64,000 bases of DNA from Ornithodoros turicata (taxonomy: Eukaryota > Arthropoda > Arachnida > Ixodida > Argasidae). The position numbers were made by a program, and so were the translations under genes. The notes under the pieces were generated by a model, which was not told the DNA's origin, searched no databases, and worked only from the letters and a program-made list of their open reading frames with translations. Each line of letters begins with the position of its first letter. Positions within the stretch are counted from its first letter, which is position 1. This document shows positions 12,388 to 22,931 of this stretch, piece by piece. The stretch is from contig NC_088202.1 in assembly GCF_037126465.1 (NCBI RefSeq), positions 131,888,123-131,952,122 of the forward strand, given 5' to 3'.

Positions 12388-12724
12388 TGTATTGGCATCG
12401 GAGCGGAAGACCAGCCACACAGACTGGCTCCCTCTAACGTTTTACACGGACTAAACTAAGGCTACGTAGATGCCAACTCTAGAGCAATATGATCTCTAGA
12501 TTAATATGTGTGCTGGACGTCACCATGCAACGAACGAATACTCGCGGAAAGTTGCGAACGTGACAACGGCACACTCTACTTGGCCACCTAAAAGTGAAGC
12601 TGTTGGTATGTATTGGCATCGGAGCGGAAGACCAGCCACACAGACTGGCTCCCCCTAACGTTTCACACGGACTAAACTAAGGCTACGTAGATGCCAACTC
12701 TAGAGCAAAGTGAAGCTGTTGGTA
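12388..12724. repeat. Recent partial tandem duplication (221-bp unit)
   Basis: A 100-base segment at 12388-12487 recurs at 12609-12708 with two substitutions that I can see. The unit continues to an AGTGAAGCTGTTGGTA motif present at about 12593-12608 and again at 12709-12724. The second unit therefore lacks about 105 bases between those landmarks. The low divergence shows the duplication is recent compared with the neighbouring 191-bp one. Confidence 0.8.
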
Positions 12725-14165
12725 GACCTCCTACTGTTATTCATCGTGAAAAATCTCATTTTGCGGATTCGCATGCTAACACAAAGTATAATTTGGAAGT
12801 ACACATATACCGGTGTGCATGCAGGATGGCAGAGGCGCAGTGTTACAGAAAAGGGGGTAGCTGTTTTTGCAGAAAGCACACACGCCATACCACACATGAC
12901 GGACGAAATGGCGGGATAATTCCGATCCACCTAGTTTCACTGGCCGAAAACGATTGCCACGCCGGTTCCTGGTACTACGAATTCCCAATGAAGGTACACA
13001 TGTTCTACCTTGGTCGCCCTTGCATGCGGGAGCACTCGAAGATAGTAGCTTACGCGAGAAAAATAGAAGGTACTTGCGACATAAGTGCGACCGAAAATGG
13101 AAGACTACAAGCACGTGGCGTAGAGGGGAGTCACGAAACAAGTCCGTCCAGAAAGGCCCTGAGCTTCGGCAACAGTTCAGCTCTATCCCCAAATATTGGG
13201 GTCGGTGCAAAGCTACCGAAATTATATGCAATGCACAATGGTTAAGAATGGGAGGAGGATGGCACGAAGAAGATGCGGAAGCGTGAAGGGGCACTTCAGA
13301 TTAAGAGAGCTAGTGCGGATTACGACGGTTTCTCAGTAAACTGTGGAGACATTTGCGTACCCTGGTCTTGCACTGTCAACAGTGTCATCACGTGATGTCG
13401 CATACACTGCAGATATAAGCAGCTGCGTTCGCTCACAGCGCCTAGAGGGTTAGCAGCTGTGCAACTCTGCGTTGGCGAGCGTGGAATGTGACTGGAGGTG
13501 GATGTTGCAGAGACACGCCTTCTGCGAGCGAAGGAGCAGACATGCAGCACGTGGGCTGATCAACCGATCACCGCGGCGCAGCATATTCGAGCGGCTCCTG
13601 GATGGATGTCATGTTGCTCCTTTTATGTATGACCGACAATGACGAAGATAAATAGGGGACGATGCGAAGGCCTCGAAATGTGCAGACCACTTGGGTGGTA
13701 AAGTCCTAGAAGAACGGGACGGGTTCATTGATTTCTCCGAGCGTTTGTTATTGATGAACATGATGCGTGGAATGACAACAGTAGTGTGTGCCGGTGAACA
13801 ATAACAACAGCAACTAGACACTGACGAAGAGATGGGGTGTTCCGATGAAGCGTATACATGAAGTATATGGAAATACAGTGAGTACTACTACGTCACCGAA
13901 GTGTTACGAACGATCCAAGTTTTCAGGGAAAAAAAGGTCAGCTAATAGCCAACCACACAATTTTCATGTTCTACTTTTGTATCTATTCAACAGCCCCTAT
14001 TATTCTTTTCGTCAACATCAACACCTACTGAACAGCAATAAATGAAATGCGATCACCGTACACCATGTCACCATATCTGCATATGAGCAATGCAGCATCA
14101 AAAGGACAAGAAATCTGTTGTGCGCAATATTTCATGCAACTGCCACACTCCTCCCCCCTTTAGGT
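12725..14165. other. No gene recognised; long overlapping frames
   Basis: Frames of 184 (plus, 12691-13245), 172 (minus, 12776-13294) and 110 codons overlap here. None has a recognisable domain, and the longest begins inside the tandem duplication. Stop codons are unusually sparse in several frames at once, a composition effect rather than evidence for a gene. Nothing else is supported through 14165. Confidence 0.4.
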
Positions 14166-14188
14166 CTTTTTTCTTTCTTTCTTTCTTT
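14166..14188. repeat. (TTTC)n microsatellite
   Basis: A short, near-perfect TTTC tract. Confidence 0.8.
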
Positions 14189-14659
14189 ACTGTTGTTAAA
14201 GGAAATTTATTGAACGTCCGTCAACACTATTCCCTTCTTTATTTCGTCACCTTTGTCTTATGTATCACAGCCGCCCGAGAACACATCAATTGCACTGTGA
14301 ACTACTCTCAGTTCTGTTCATTCTCATATCACTCATCTAATGTATCTCACGTACGCACCGTGGTAGGATACTGTTCCCCGACGGTAAAACACCTCATATG
14401 TCATCGTCACCATCTGTTTGTTGTCGTCATTATTGCCACTACACTCCCAATGCGAACCATGAGTCAATTGTATCTGCGTGAGAGGCAGATATGGCAAGTC
14501 ACAGCCAGCAAAGACCACATTTGAGCCAATAGAGTGCGGTTCTATACTCGATCCTGCAGGACAAAATCTGTTTTAGATCGTCCCACAGTTCCTTCTTGTT
14601 GTTTATTTTGCGCTCGCTAGCAAGGATTCGAATTGGTGGAAAAGAATTTTTTTCAAACA

Positions 14660-14830
14660 TATTTTTATATCCATATGACGATAATTGGGGAGTGTCATCG
14701 CCAGCGGTGATACTCTTCCCCATTGCTGGTGGTGGTGTGGGAAATGGCATAATGAGTCCGCCCACAGTGAGGACCGAAGTCCTACGATGTTTAAAAAGGT
14801 CAGCAGAGCTTTGACGGCAGAGCGGTGGTG
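14660..14830 (-). pseudogene. LINE ORF2 C-terminus and 3' UTR fragment
   Basis: On the minus strand the translation AVKALLTFLNIVGLRSSL resembles the extreme C-terminus of arthropod non-LTR retrotransposon ORF2. It matches the pattern of the copy at 37650-37832 (LQALISSLAATGLLREL). Downstream on the same strand is 'CAATGGGG...CGCTGGCGATGA', a 3' UTR block shared with 27106-27192. It is truncated at its 5' side, as usual for target-primed insertions. The clade cannot be decided from so short a piece. Confidence 0.55.
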
Positions 14831-15441
14831 CAGTCGACTGACATTCAATGAACAAGAAATAACTATGAAAAGCCGTTTGAATGTTCTTGCGATTAAAACG
14901 GCGCTCCTGTGCTTTACCATCGGATTTGCTTGCGTCACGAGCGAATGTTCAGATCCTCATCTGTTTAGTTCAGTTTCACGAACGACAACTGTCCCGTTTG
15001 CGTTTGTCCAAGGCCAAGGCTATACAGCAAATTCTTCGAGTTTGTCGGTGCTACTTGGTCCTTTGGCCAACACATCGGCACAGCATTTGATCATCGAAGC
15101 TCTTACACATTGCCTTACCGATTGAGGACTGACATCCCGTCTTCAACAGTGTCATATGGTGTCAATGCTGGTGCGGTGCAACCACACCAACTCGACCCCT
15201 CTGCTTTCGTCTGGGTTACACCTTCCTCGCTTATTATCAGCGATGCACGCAGGATAACACGGGTCTCAATCTTTTGTCACCAGCAGCTCTGCATAACATT
15301 TTTTTTTTATTCCCCCCGTTTCCTCATCTTCGGGATCTTGTCGCCTTGTCACTTGACATCACCCTTTTCGAAATTGATCTAAAATGATGACGTAAAGTAA
15401 CTGTGGCTTGAGACACAAGCAGACGTATACACAACACAATC
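14831..15441. other. No gene recognised
   Basis: A plus-strand frame (to 15125) crosses from the LINE fragment into this stretch, including a hydrophobic segment near 14881-14945. It has no recognisable domain. A T run is at 15300-15310. Confidence 0.4.
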
Positions 15442-15483
15442 CTCAAGGTGCTTAAGAACACGAGTTTTCTTAGGCACCTTGAG
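15442..15483. other. 17-bp stem hairpin next to a SINE
   Basis: CTCAAGGTGCTTAAGAA (15442-15458) pairs with 15467-15483 at 16 of 17 positions across an 8-base loop. It abuts the poly-T start of the SINE at 15490, so the insertion may have landed beside a pre-existing palindrome. Confidence 0.6.
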
Positions 15484-15489
15484 AGTTTC

Positions 15490-15772
15490 GTTTTTTTTAT
15501 TCTGTGTTAGCACCGCGAAGCAACTGTGGCTATGAGCGGCGTACAGATGTGGACAGATGAAGAGAGGACACCAGGAAGGAGTGGGGAACAGGGGAGTTAG
15601 TACACGTCCTGGGCAGACTTCAGGGGGAACTGTGCCGACATTCGTTTGGAAAGTCTTCGGAAACCCCAGGGAAAACCTCAGACAGCACAGCTGGTGGTAG
15701 GATTCCGAACACACCACCTCCCATTCTTCAACACGACCTTGGCACCTTCAACACCAACCCGCTCGGCCGTGA
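15490..15772 (-). repeat. SINE-A copy, near full length
   Basis: A minus-strand copy with all family landmarks: a T run (the A-tail), 'AGCACCGCGAAGCAACTGTG', the GTGCCGACATTCGT block, a B box equivalent near 15691-15703 (with a one-base insertion that spoils it) and the tRNA-head end 'GCTCGGCCGTG' near 15762-15772. Internal homology with 33403-33686 is continuous. No target duplication is obvious. Confidence 0.85.
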
Positions 15773-17832
15773 CCCGGCTACCTCGTTAGTTGAATGAGCT
15801 TGTTCTTTTCTTATATAGACACCAGCGTGAGATCTTTCGTGATCTACAACGATTTAGACTGTGAGGAAACTTCATCAAGTGTAATCACATACCGTGTAAC
15901 TGAGCGCAATGATGACCTGATGAGTGTATCATCCTGCAGTTCTTCAACCCTCTTTAGCCCCATTGCTGGACTCACGTTCAACTCACGCACGTAAGTGCAC
16001 GGAAGCTAGAATGAATAAAAACGATGACGACCCCAATAAGAAAGGCGACGCCGTTAAGCAGGTTACACCGAAGCGGTGCTGAAGACCGTGTAAATGACGC
16101 CAATCTCGGGAGAGGTCACGCAGAAAGGAATTACCGCATCAATATTCGATTCGCCAAATAACGGTGTACTGATAGCGCAAAAAAAGAAAAAGGCAAGCTG
16201 AAGGCATCCTGCAAGGTGCAGTAGACAGTGATGCATATATGCTTCATATTAAGGTTTGAAAAAAGAAGAAGAAGAAGCTATAATTTGTGACCTTGAACGT
16301 GGGAGAAGGAAAGGAAAAGATGCCTCGTTGCCCGCCGTTTTCTGTCACGTCTCTCTTTTTCCACAAACACCGCGTTCGTCCGCTCGCCTCCTTCATGATT
16401 TTCCCCCCTGTGTTTTTGCTTTGTTTCTTATTCTTTGTGCGTGAACTGTGGGATGGTTGTTTTTGCCGTAACCGTACGCCACGCTCGGATGGTGCGAGGA
16501 ACATGAAACGTGCTTGAGATCGGATGTTCAAGGTCAATCTCAAATGCTTTCGGGGGGTTGCGCTGCGCGTCGGTTGGTGCCGACGACACGGGGTGCCGCT
16601 CTGCTTGAGTTGGGTTGTGCTGAGCTGCTGCGCTGAAGGCCGGTGTTCTCACTGTATGCTCTGCAGTTTTGGAGGCTGAATTACATGGAGTTTTGAAGTC
16701 ATGCAAGTGTTCAAAGTTTCCAGTGCTTAAATGGAACCATTATTGGTTCAACTAAACTTGGCGTGTCGGTGATGCACCTGCCTATGAAGAGTCATCATTA
16801 TTCTCTCTAAAATGGGTAGGGCCTCGATATCATGGAAGTGGTGGAAGGGTGGAATAATTGAAAGGTAAAATACGCTGATAATGCTGGAGGCAGTTGTGAA
16901 GACCTGCTACGACCGCATTCGTTCTTTTTGTGGCGGATGAGAGCCATTGAAATGCATGTGTCACTGGAACACTAGTGATATCACGAGTCAAAGAGGGATT
17001 TGAGGGATTTCCGAATCATGTTTTAGGAAATGTTAAAGTCGACACGTCTCTTATCCACGCAGTAAGGCACGGCTTCTCACACGTCCGCTCAAGGACCATA
17101 CGAGCTTGAATTATAACATACACGGCCTGATACACGGTACAAGCTTGTCGGCCATTTTAGTGTTGTTGTTTTTAAGTGTCTCCTTCCGTTCCCTATCTAA
17201 CATCACTACCACAAATTTCCACGTTCTTTCTCGAACGTTTCATTCACTGTGGACTGTGTTAATTTTGTCGCGGGAATATGTTTTCCCAACGTCTGCACAC
17301 TGCATTCCTTGCGTCACGGCCTAGGCTTCCTCGCGGGGACCTTTGGATGCCACGCCATCTTTCTCTTGCAGATATTTTTATGAGTGTGGGGGCGGACACA
17401 CAGTTTGACGCGGTGGCACAAAGTTCGTACCGTTGAACTCGAGATAAACGGGATCAGGTTAGTCGCCGGGACAAAGGGCATTTCAAAACGCGATACCACG
17501 TACTGCACTCGAATAGGTAAACCGAGAAAGCTCGTGCAGCTATACGTGACAGCAGAGCGGAAGCCTGTTTTTAAAATACGCCAAGCGTGCCTCGAATTTG
17601 ACTCGGTGTCGTTGGAAGGGAAGTATGACGCTCGTTGCTGATCGTGTTCTTGTTGTTCACGAGATCGCGAGCAGAAAAAACGCTGGTGTGCAGATCACAT
17701 GAGAGGTGTCAGTATGGAATGGACCTTGAACATGCCATCAGAGTTCTTATTCCTCCACGGTATCCTTGGTTCGCGTGTAAGATGATGATAGAAACTGAGG
17801 GGTGAAAAGAGGGTGGGAGGCTGAAGAGAAGA
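15773..17832. other. No gene recognised
   Basis: About 2 kb with no open frame above 99 codons and no recognisable repeat or exon. A G/C-richer patch (16540-16680) codes for nothing recognisable. Confidence 0.45.
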
Positions 17833-17848
17833 GTAACAAACAGAAATA

Positions 17849-17881
<33 letters not shown>

Positions 17882-17895
17882 TTCTTTTTGTTACT
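17833..17895. repeat. AT microsatellite inside a palindrome
   Basis: An (AT)n run (about 17845-17881, interrupted by TAC near its middle) is bounded by GTAACAAACAGAAA on the left and TTTCTTTTTGTTAC on the right. These are near-complementary, so the whole 63-base segment can fold. Confidence 0.8.
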
Positions 17896-18863
17896 TCTTT
17901 TTTTGGAAGTTTGTGGCAAACTGATATTCTGGGATGTTGTAATTCATCGGAGTATCGTTCAGGAAAAGAAAAAAAAATCTCGAGTTTAACGTATTGCGGT
18001 AACACACACACCAGTGTGGAAAATTCGTGTGCAAACGCCTTCATTTCATTTCCTGAAAAGCCTAGAAAGGCATCGCGGAGGCCTTACGCCTTTATCGGAT
18101 GTAGTGACTTTAGCAGCGATGGTATCGCGTTGTTTACAGCCAAAGCTTGTCAATTAAGACGTGCTTGACTGACGGACAACGCACCACGGATTCGTCTCAG
18201 TAACACTACTGGATTAGGTTATGAGGAGGATAGAAGGTAGAATTTTCATGCGAAAAATTTACCTGCTCGTGTTTAGAAGTAGAAGGCCTACATCCTCATT
18301 CTCAACGGCAAGTAATCAGCCGTCGCAATCGAGAAGATAATCTTGCACATTATCTCACCTTCGCATCACCGTAAGTGAGACATTACAGAAGGATGTTTCT
18401 TATGCAAGCACGTTTTATGTACAACGACCATTTCCTGACTGCGTCCTTGTTAGCCACACGATTACGGGTAAAATTCCACACTTTGAAACTTCGTGTTGCT
18501 CTTAGTGCCACTAAAATAACTACATTTGGGTTTCAACGGGCGTCGCGTCGCGGAAGTGAACGGAAATGAACAGCATCCACGTCCTATATGGTGCCACTCG
18601 GTTGGTCACTGTGATAGCTGACTTTCCTTTATTTCTTTATTTTTTGTCGACTCCTTCGTCGATGAATATCGCGTGCGGTCTCGCGTTGTGTTTGAGACGC
18701 CAAAGAAGGAGGACAACAACATAAGAATCCAGTTTCCTAGTAAAACTTTATGGAAGTTCTGAGCTGACTTCCTCTCCAGCACTGGACTAATGGACGAACT
18801 CTAATAGGACACTTTTCCATCATCATCATCCCTTTGTCATCCCTTCCGCAAGAGCAATGGGGC
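17896..18863. other. No gene recognised
   Basis: Unique-looking sequence. The end (about 18820-18863) has CATCATCATC and 'GCAATGGGGCAGTGTAC', which resembles the LINE 3' UTR at 28900, but the match is too short to call separately. Confidence 0.4.
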
Positions 18864-19010
18864 AGTGTACAGTGTACAGTGTACAGCCAAAATGCATGCC
18901 GGGAATGCTTCCGATATTTCGAACAGAAATCGGAGGAACAGTCTCTGTTCCTCCGATTTCGAGGTAACGAAGTAACGAGGAGGTAAGGAGGTAACGAGAA
19001 TAACGAGGTA
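18864..19010. repeat. Short tandem repeats around a perfect hairpin
   Basis: An AGTGTAC triplication lies at 18864-18884. A perfect 16-bp stem with a 3-base loop lies at 18926-18960 (arms 18926-18941 and 18945-18960). After that, 18961-19010 is a degenerate array of a GAGGTAACGA-like decamer. The array begins exactly where the hairpin ends. Confidence 0.7.
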
Positions 19011-19845
19011 TCGGCGTCTTCCTATCTGAACATGAGACAATTGGTGTTCTTTCATCTTCCTACCTGAAGGCTGTTCCTTCAATGTGATCCAGCATGCCTT
19101 CTTTCTTCGTATCTGCGGAAAGAGGGCGGAAAGAAATAAACAAAAACACCATTTTACTATACACGGCTGACATTTCGACCCCAAACTCTCGTACCACCGC
19201 CGCCATAGCGAGTTTCAATTGATCGAAAGGTGTTCGCAAGAACGCCGGTTCGGAAAACGTGACAAGCCACTCGCCTGGTGTCTTTCAAGTGGGTGACGTC
19301 ACATTCGTGATCTGTGATCACCTTCCTTTGTCCCATCGTTTAGATCGTCCAGAGTGTTCACGATCTACTTGAGCACTACTTGTGCACAAAAGTGTAAAAA
19401 TTTCTTCTCGCGGAAAATAGGAAGATAGCGTAACCTTGACGCCAACACAAAAGGAATGGGATGCATTCGTTGCGTCGCTCGTGATTTGCGAGCGAAAGAA
19501 CCTGTAGTTTCACGTTTCTCTCTCTCTCTCAAGAAGGCCGACTATGCGGAGGGCGCTCTCACTGGTCCCCGCAAACGTTTTGTCCAATCAACGCGGAAGA
19601 TCGTTTGAGGGGACCAAGCCGAGGCTTCTCCGCATTGCCGAGCTTCTTGTGTAGGAGAGGGAGAGAGAAACGGTAGATTGCGGTGTAATTATTTCGCCCA
19701 TAAACCACGAACGATGCAACCAATGTATTCCGTTCCTTTTGTGTTGATATCAAGGTAACTTCATCTTTCATACCGCGGCGAGAAATTTCTGCGCTTTTGT
19801 GCCCCTTTAAACATTCTAACATTTTTGTCTACATTACGCAGTCAT
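19011..19845. other. No gene recognised
   Basis: Only short frames (87 codons, minus, 19559-19822) with no recognisable domain. A CT run is at about 19517-19530. Confidence 0.4.
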
Positions 19846-19879
19846 TTAATATATTAGAGGCCATTAATATATTAGAGGT
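19846..19879. repeat. Short direct duplication before a foldback element
   Basis: ATTAATATATTAGAGG-type units of about 16 bases occur twice in tandem immediately left of the foldback element at 19881. The left copy begins as TTTAATATATTAGAGG. Confidence 0.65.
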
Positions 19880-19880
19880 G

Positions 19881-20116
19881 TTTGCTCTAACGTGTCCAGA
19901 AATTATATTTAAAGCGAGCGATAAAAGAAAAGCAAGTGGTACTTTTCTGCTACTTGAGTAAGAAACAGGTACTGCTTCACTAGTAGCACCTGAGTAATTT
20001 CTGAGTCAAGTCTTCAGTAGTCTTTTCTAGTAGTTTCTGAGTCAAGTAGCTGAAAAGTAGCGCTCGTTTCTTTTATCGCTCGCTTTAAGTAAAATTTATG
20101 GACACGTTAGAGCAAA
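19881..20116. mobile_element. 236-bp foldback MITE
   Basis: The terminal inverted repeats start TTTGCTCTAACGTGTCCA (19881-19898) and end with the exact complement (20099-20116). Pairing continues with small differences through an AAAGCGAGCGATAAAAG block, giving arms of about 45 bases. The interior holds two copies of TTTCTGAGTCAAGT. No coding capacity and no clear target duplication are visible, so the superfamily is open. It ends 20 bp before the next element. Confidence 0.75.
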
Positions 20117-20140
20117 TCCCTGTATATGGTAGGTTGTTAA

Positions 20141-20678
20141 AGGGAGACTCCGCACCAAAAACGTGTTGAGGTAACAGTGCGACATCAATCCGTACCGTAT
20201 GATATTTCAGTGAATACAATTTCACAACCCCAAGTGGCCCAGATGATTAGAAAATGAACATTTTCCTTCAAGTGATTAGGCGCTCCTCCACGGAAAAGCA
20301 GTCCAGCAACACTGTGCTTCACCTCACCGGTATTCCTCGTGTACAGCTTTCTGTTGGTTTTGCTGTTACCGCTGGCGAATATCTTAGAACGAAATCGAGG
20401 AAGCAGACGTTTTGTCATCCGCGCTACACGAAGTAGTAGAAAGCGCGTGCCCGAAAAACAGCCGGTGGCCCACACGAGACTACCGGTGACGTCATTCATG
20501 GTACAGGAGGGAGTGGAGGGACCCTTCAGAAGTTTCGGTTTCGTTTTGAGCTTCCCAGCTCTTTTAGCAACTAACGAGTCCCCGATTGCCAAGCCAACTG
20601 TATTTCTCATTTCGGAAGAATGTATCGAACTTATTTACACAGCATTATAATAGCTTCGGATTATCCCGGAGTCTCCCT
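20141..20678. mobile_element. 538-bp MITE with TTAA target duplication
   Basis: Perfect 12-bp terminal inverted repeats (AGGGAGACTCCG at 20141-20152, complement at 20667-20678) are each flanked by TTAA (20137-20140 and 20679-20682). A TTAA duplication is the hallmark of piggyBac-type insertion, although the termini do not begin with the CCC usual for piggyBac. A 141-codon minus-strand frame spans much of the interior but has no recognisable domain and no transposase motif. It is interpreted as non-autonomous. Confidence 0.7.
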
Positions 20679-20682
20679 TTAA

Positions 20683-21104
20683 GGAAGATTAAAGTGCAGG
20701 CGAGCGCGTTAGGCTTCAAAATGTTTCAGCGTCGTTTTTTCAGCTTTAATCCGAGCCGGAATGACGACATAATTTGTATCTATTCCGGATGATAAATTGT
20801 GAAAAATCGGTTTCTGGTGCGCTGTCGATGGTTCGATTGTGAACCTTCACTGCTCCGCTTCGTTATCTCATTTTGAGATCCTTTTAAGTTGTATGCCGGA
20901 GCTATTTTCCATACTTATTGGAGCGTTTAAGTTCTGTAGATCACCCACGAAGATATTTTCTCATTCGTATTTTCTCGAGATCTCGTACATGAAAATGCTT
21001 CTCGCTCCCGAAAACGCCTTTAGACATCTGACTCGCCTGTTTTCGGCTTGAGACATTTGTCTTCTTACGTAATACATTTAAAGGGGCGGCGGCACTTCGT
21101 CGCG
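20683..21104. other. No gene recognised
   Basis: No recognisable gene. The end (21079 onward, 'TTTAAAGGGGCGGCGGCAC') looks like it could be a transposon terminus, but I could not find its partner. Confidence 0.4.
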
Positions 21105-21205
21105 AAGTATGCCAAATAAACGCGAAAGACAATTCAGTGCATCCGTACCAACTAGGATTCCGAGTTTCACAGCAAAGGGAATAATAGACGCGTTGGAAAC
21201 CAGCA
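21105..21205. repeat. Two-block dispersed repeat, block 1 of copy 2
   Basis: Matches about 9590-9680, including GGAATAATAGACGCGT and a CAGCAC block. Block 2 of this copy lies about 1.5 kb away at 22680-22900. Confidence 0.5.
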
Positions 21206-21514
21206 CCCAAAAGTACCGAAGCTCAATCAGGGGCGCGAAGCTGTAGTAGAAATCTATTGTACCTGAAAACTCACGTGACCTCCGGAACTCGACCAATGAC
21301 TGAGGACTAGCCACCCTATTTTTTTGTCTTTTTTGATTATGTCGCGAATGACGTAAATGACGTGTCATCCGTTTCTCTCTCACTACTTTCCTCCTCTCTG
21401 CTCTGTTTCCCGTCTTCTTTTGTTGTTCCTTTTTTTCTTCCATGCACTGTTTTTTTGGTTCGCGTTTGTCGGAATGCAGTGGGAGTTACAGGAATACGAC
21501 AGAGCCTTGGTTGT

Positions 21515-22295
21515 TTGTCACATGAAGTATTTTATTGTGCAACATACGGTTATGCAAGCAAGACGTACACAGGATGACATTAATATTGCTCCAGAATTTG
21601 CTTGAAGAAGCTTGATAATGTCGGACTGCCTCTGGCAAGGACTGCTACTGGGAACTGGAGCTCAGTGGCTGCAAGATGAAAAAAAAAAATTGTATCAGAT
21701 ATACGGTTACGCATGTGAAAGTTGCAATGTAAATAGAAAGAATAAAGGTGCTATTGAACGCGAAAAATAAGAGCGGTGATAGGGTTGTGAGAAGCTCGCA
21801 GCCATGGGGTGTGATGAGCGACCTTAGTATAAAAAATACCTTTTATTGCGCTACTTCTCAATGATATATTCCGACCGATTAGCCTGACAATCCTGGCTTT
21901 GGCGCTACGTACAGAACAGCTATAAAGTCAACGCGTCGTACGAAACTTGTCGAGCGAAATCACCAAGGATCAGACTTACAGCAGCGTCGTACCTTTATAC
22001 AGTACGACGTGAACGGGTATTTAATCATAACGTTTAGATGATATTGTTTCACGAAAAGAAATATAGTCTACCATCGTATCTGCAAAGCTACGCTGTCTGT
22101 CTCGGTCACCGCGTATTCCGGTAACTGTTAAGCAACTTATTCACAATACACGAAGTGAATGCGGTGTTGTAAGCCAACAAGCAACGACAAATGACTTACC
22201 TCTCGGCAGTCGTTGACCAGGTATCGGGTACGAGGCGTTCGGGCGCTCGAATACTTTCTACACCAAGAAGAAGAGCACAAATGTTGCGCAGGCAT
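21515..22295 (-). other. Candidate two-exon minus-strand transcript
   Basis: On the minus strand an upstream exon ends in a consensus donor GAG|GTAAGT (intron from 22199). A strong acceptor, a long T run then CATCTTGCAG, lies at 21669. The 531-bp intron joins a start codon at 22295 (A at -3, an in-frame stop just upstream) to a terminal exon, giving a 39-residue open frame that stops at 21645-21647. An AATAAA signal (21531-21536 complement) follows in the terminal exon. The peptide is not recognised and may be incidental; a non-coding RNA is equally possible. The evidence is splice and poly(A) motifs only, and the interval sits between two repeat blocks. Confidence 0.25.
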
Positions 22296-22379
22296 CTTCC
22301 CTGGCAGCTGTTACTGTTCGAGGACACTCACATGATACAGCTAGCGTTTTTAAACAGGAAAAATCAGAACTCATAGTCC

Positions 22380-22620
22380 AACACAACCGCTACACAACAC
22401 GAGCCGTCCGAAACGGACGCCGTCGACTCCGTGGACGCCGGTTCCAACCGGCACAGCCGCCGCGCTGTCGCCTGTTCGAGCGCCCGCGAACAAATTTGAA
22501 AACGGCCAATCATCGCTCAGAAAACGAATTCATCCTCATGGGAACCAATCAGTAATCACTAGCCACCGGATGTCTCCATGACGTTCAATTTATGACGTTT
22601 TCTGACGTCCGATGACGTGA
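22380..22620. promoter_or_regulatory. CpG-rich zone with CCAAT boxes and four TGACGT motifs
   Basis: Upstream of the candidate minus-strand transcript the DNA becomes CpG-rich (22380-22500). CCAAT pentamers are at 22506-22510 and 22545-22549. TGACGT, the half-site bound by CREB/ATF-type bZIP factors, occurs at 22579, 22593, 22603 and 22613, spaced 14, 10 and 10 bases, near one helical turn. Similar TGACGT motifs occur in the related repeat near 9703 and 9799, so the cluster may belong to a repeat family. Promoter function is inference. Confidence 0.3.
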
Positions 22621-22679
22621 AACGCATGAAGCGCCTCACTTTATCCCGCAAAGGAACTGGCGAGTTTCGGGCCCTTGGC

Positions 22680-22900
22680 TCAATCGGCCGCGACATCACT
22701 GCGGACGCGTCCGCCACTGAGGGGGCGTGAGTGAGGTCACGTGCTTTCGACTGCCAATGGGAATGGCCGTAGCTCTCGCTCCTATATGATGTGTCAGAGC
22801 TTGACGCGTACGTGTGTCTGAGGGTTTCCCTAAGTACGAAACACAGGAAAAACAAGCTGTTTTTTCCTCAGTACTCTAGCGTGCAGTATGACGCATACCG
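22680..22900. repeat. Two-block dispersed repeat, block 2 of copy 2
   Basis: Matches 9690-9930 in order: CGGCCGCGAC, TCCGCCA, GGGAATGGCCG, a TCGCTC block, GAGGGTTTCC, CTAAGTACGA, TTTTTTCCTC and the GCGTGCAGTA motif. Divergence is substantial, with indels. Confidence 0.5.
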
Positions 22901-22931
22901 TCATGCAATAATCACATCGATCAAAGTGTTA

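Noticed and set aside
12691..13245. 184-codon open frame as a gene
   Set aside because: It starts in a tandem duplication, has no recognisable domain, and overlaps equally long frames on both strands.
20185..20610. 141-codon frame within the TTAA MITE as a transposase
   Set aside because: Far too short and without DDE or zinc-finger motifs of piggyBac transposases.
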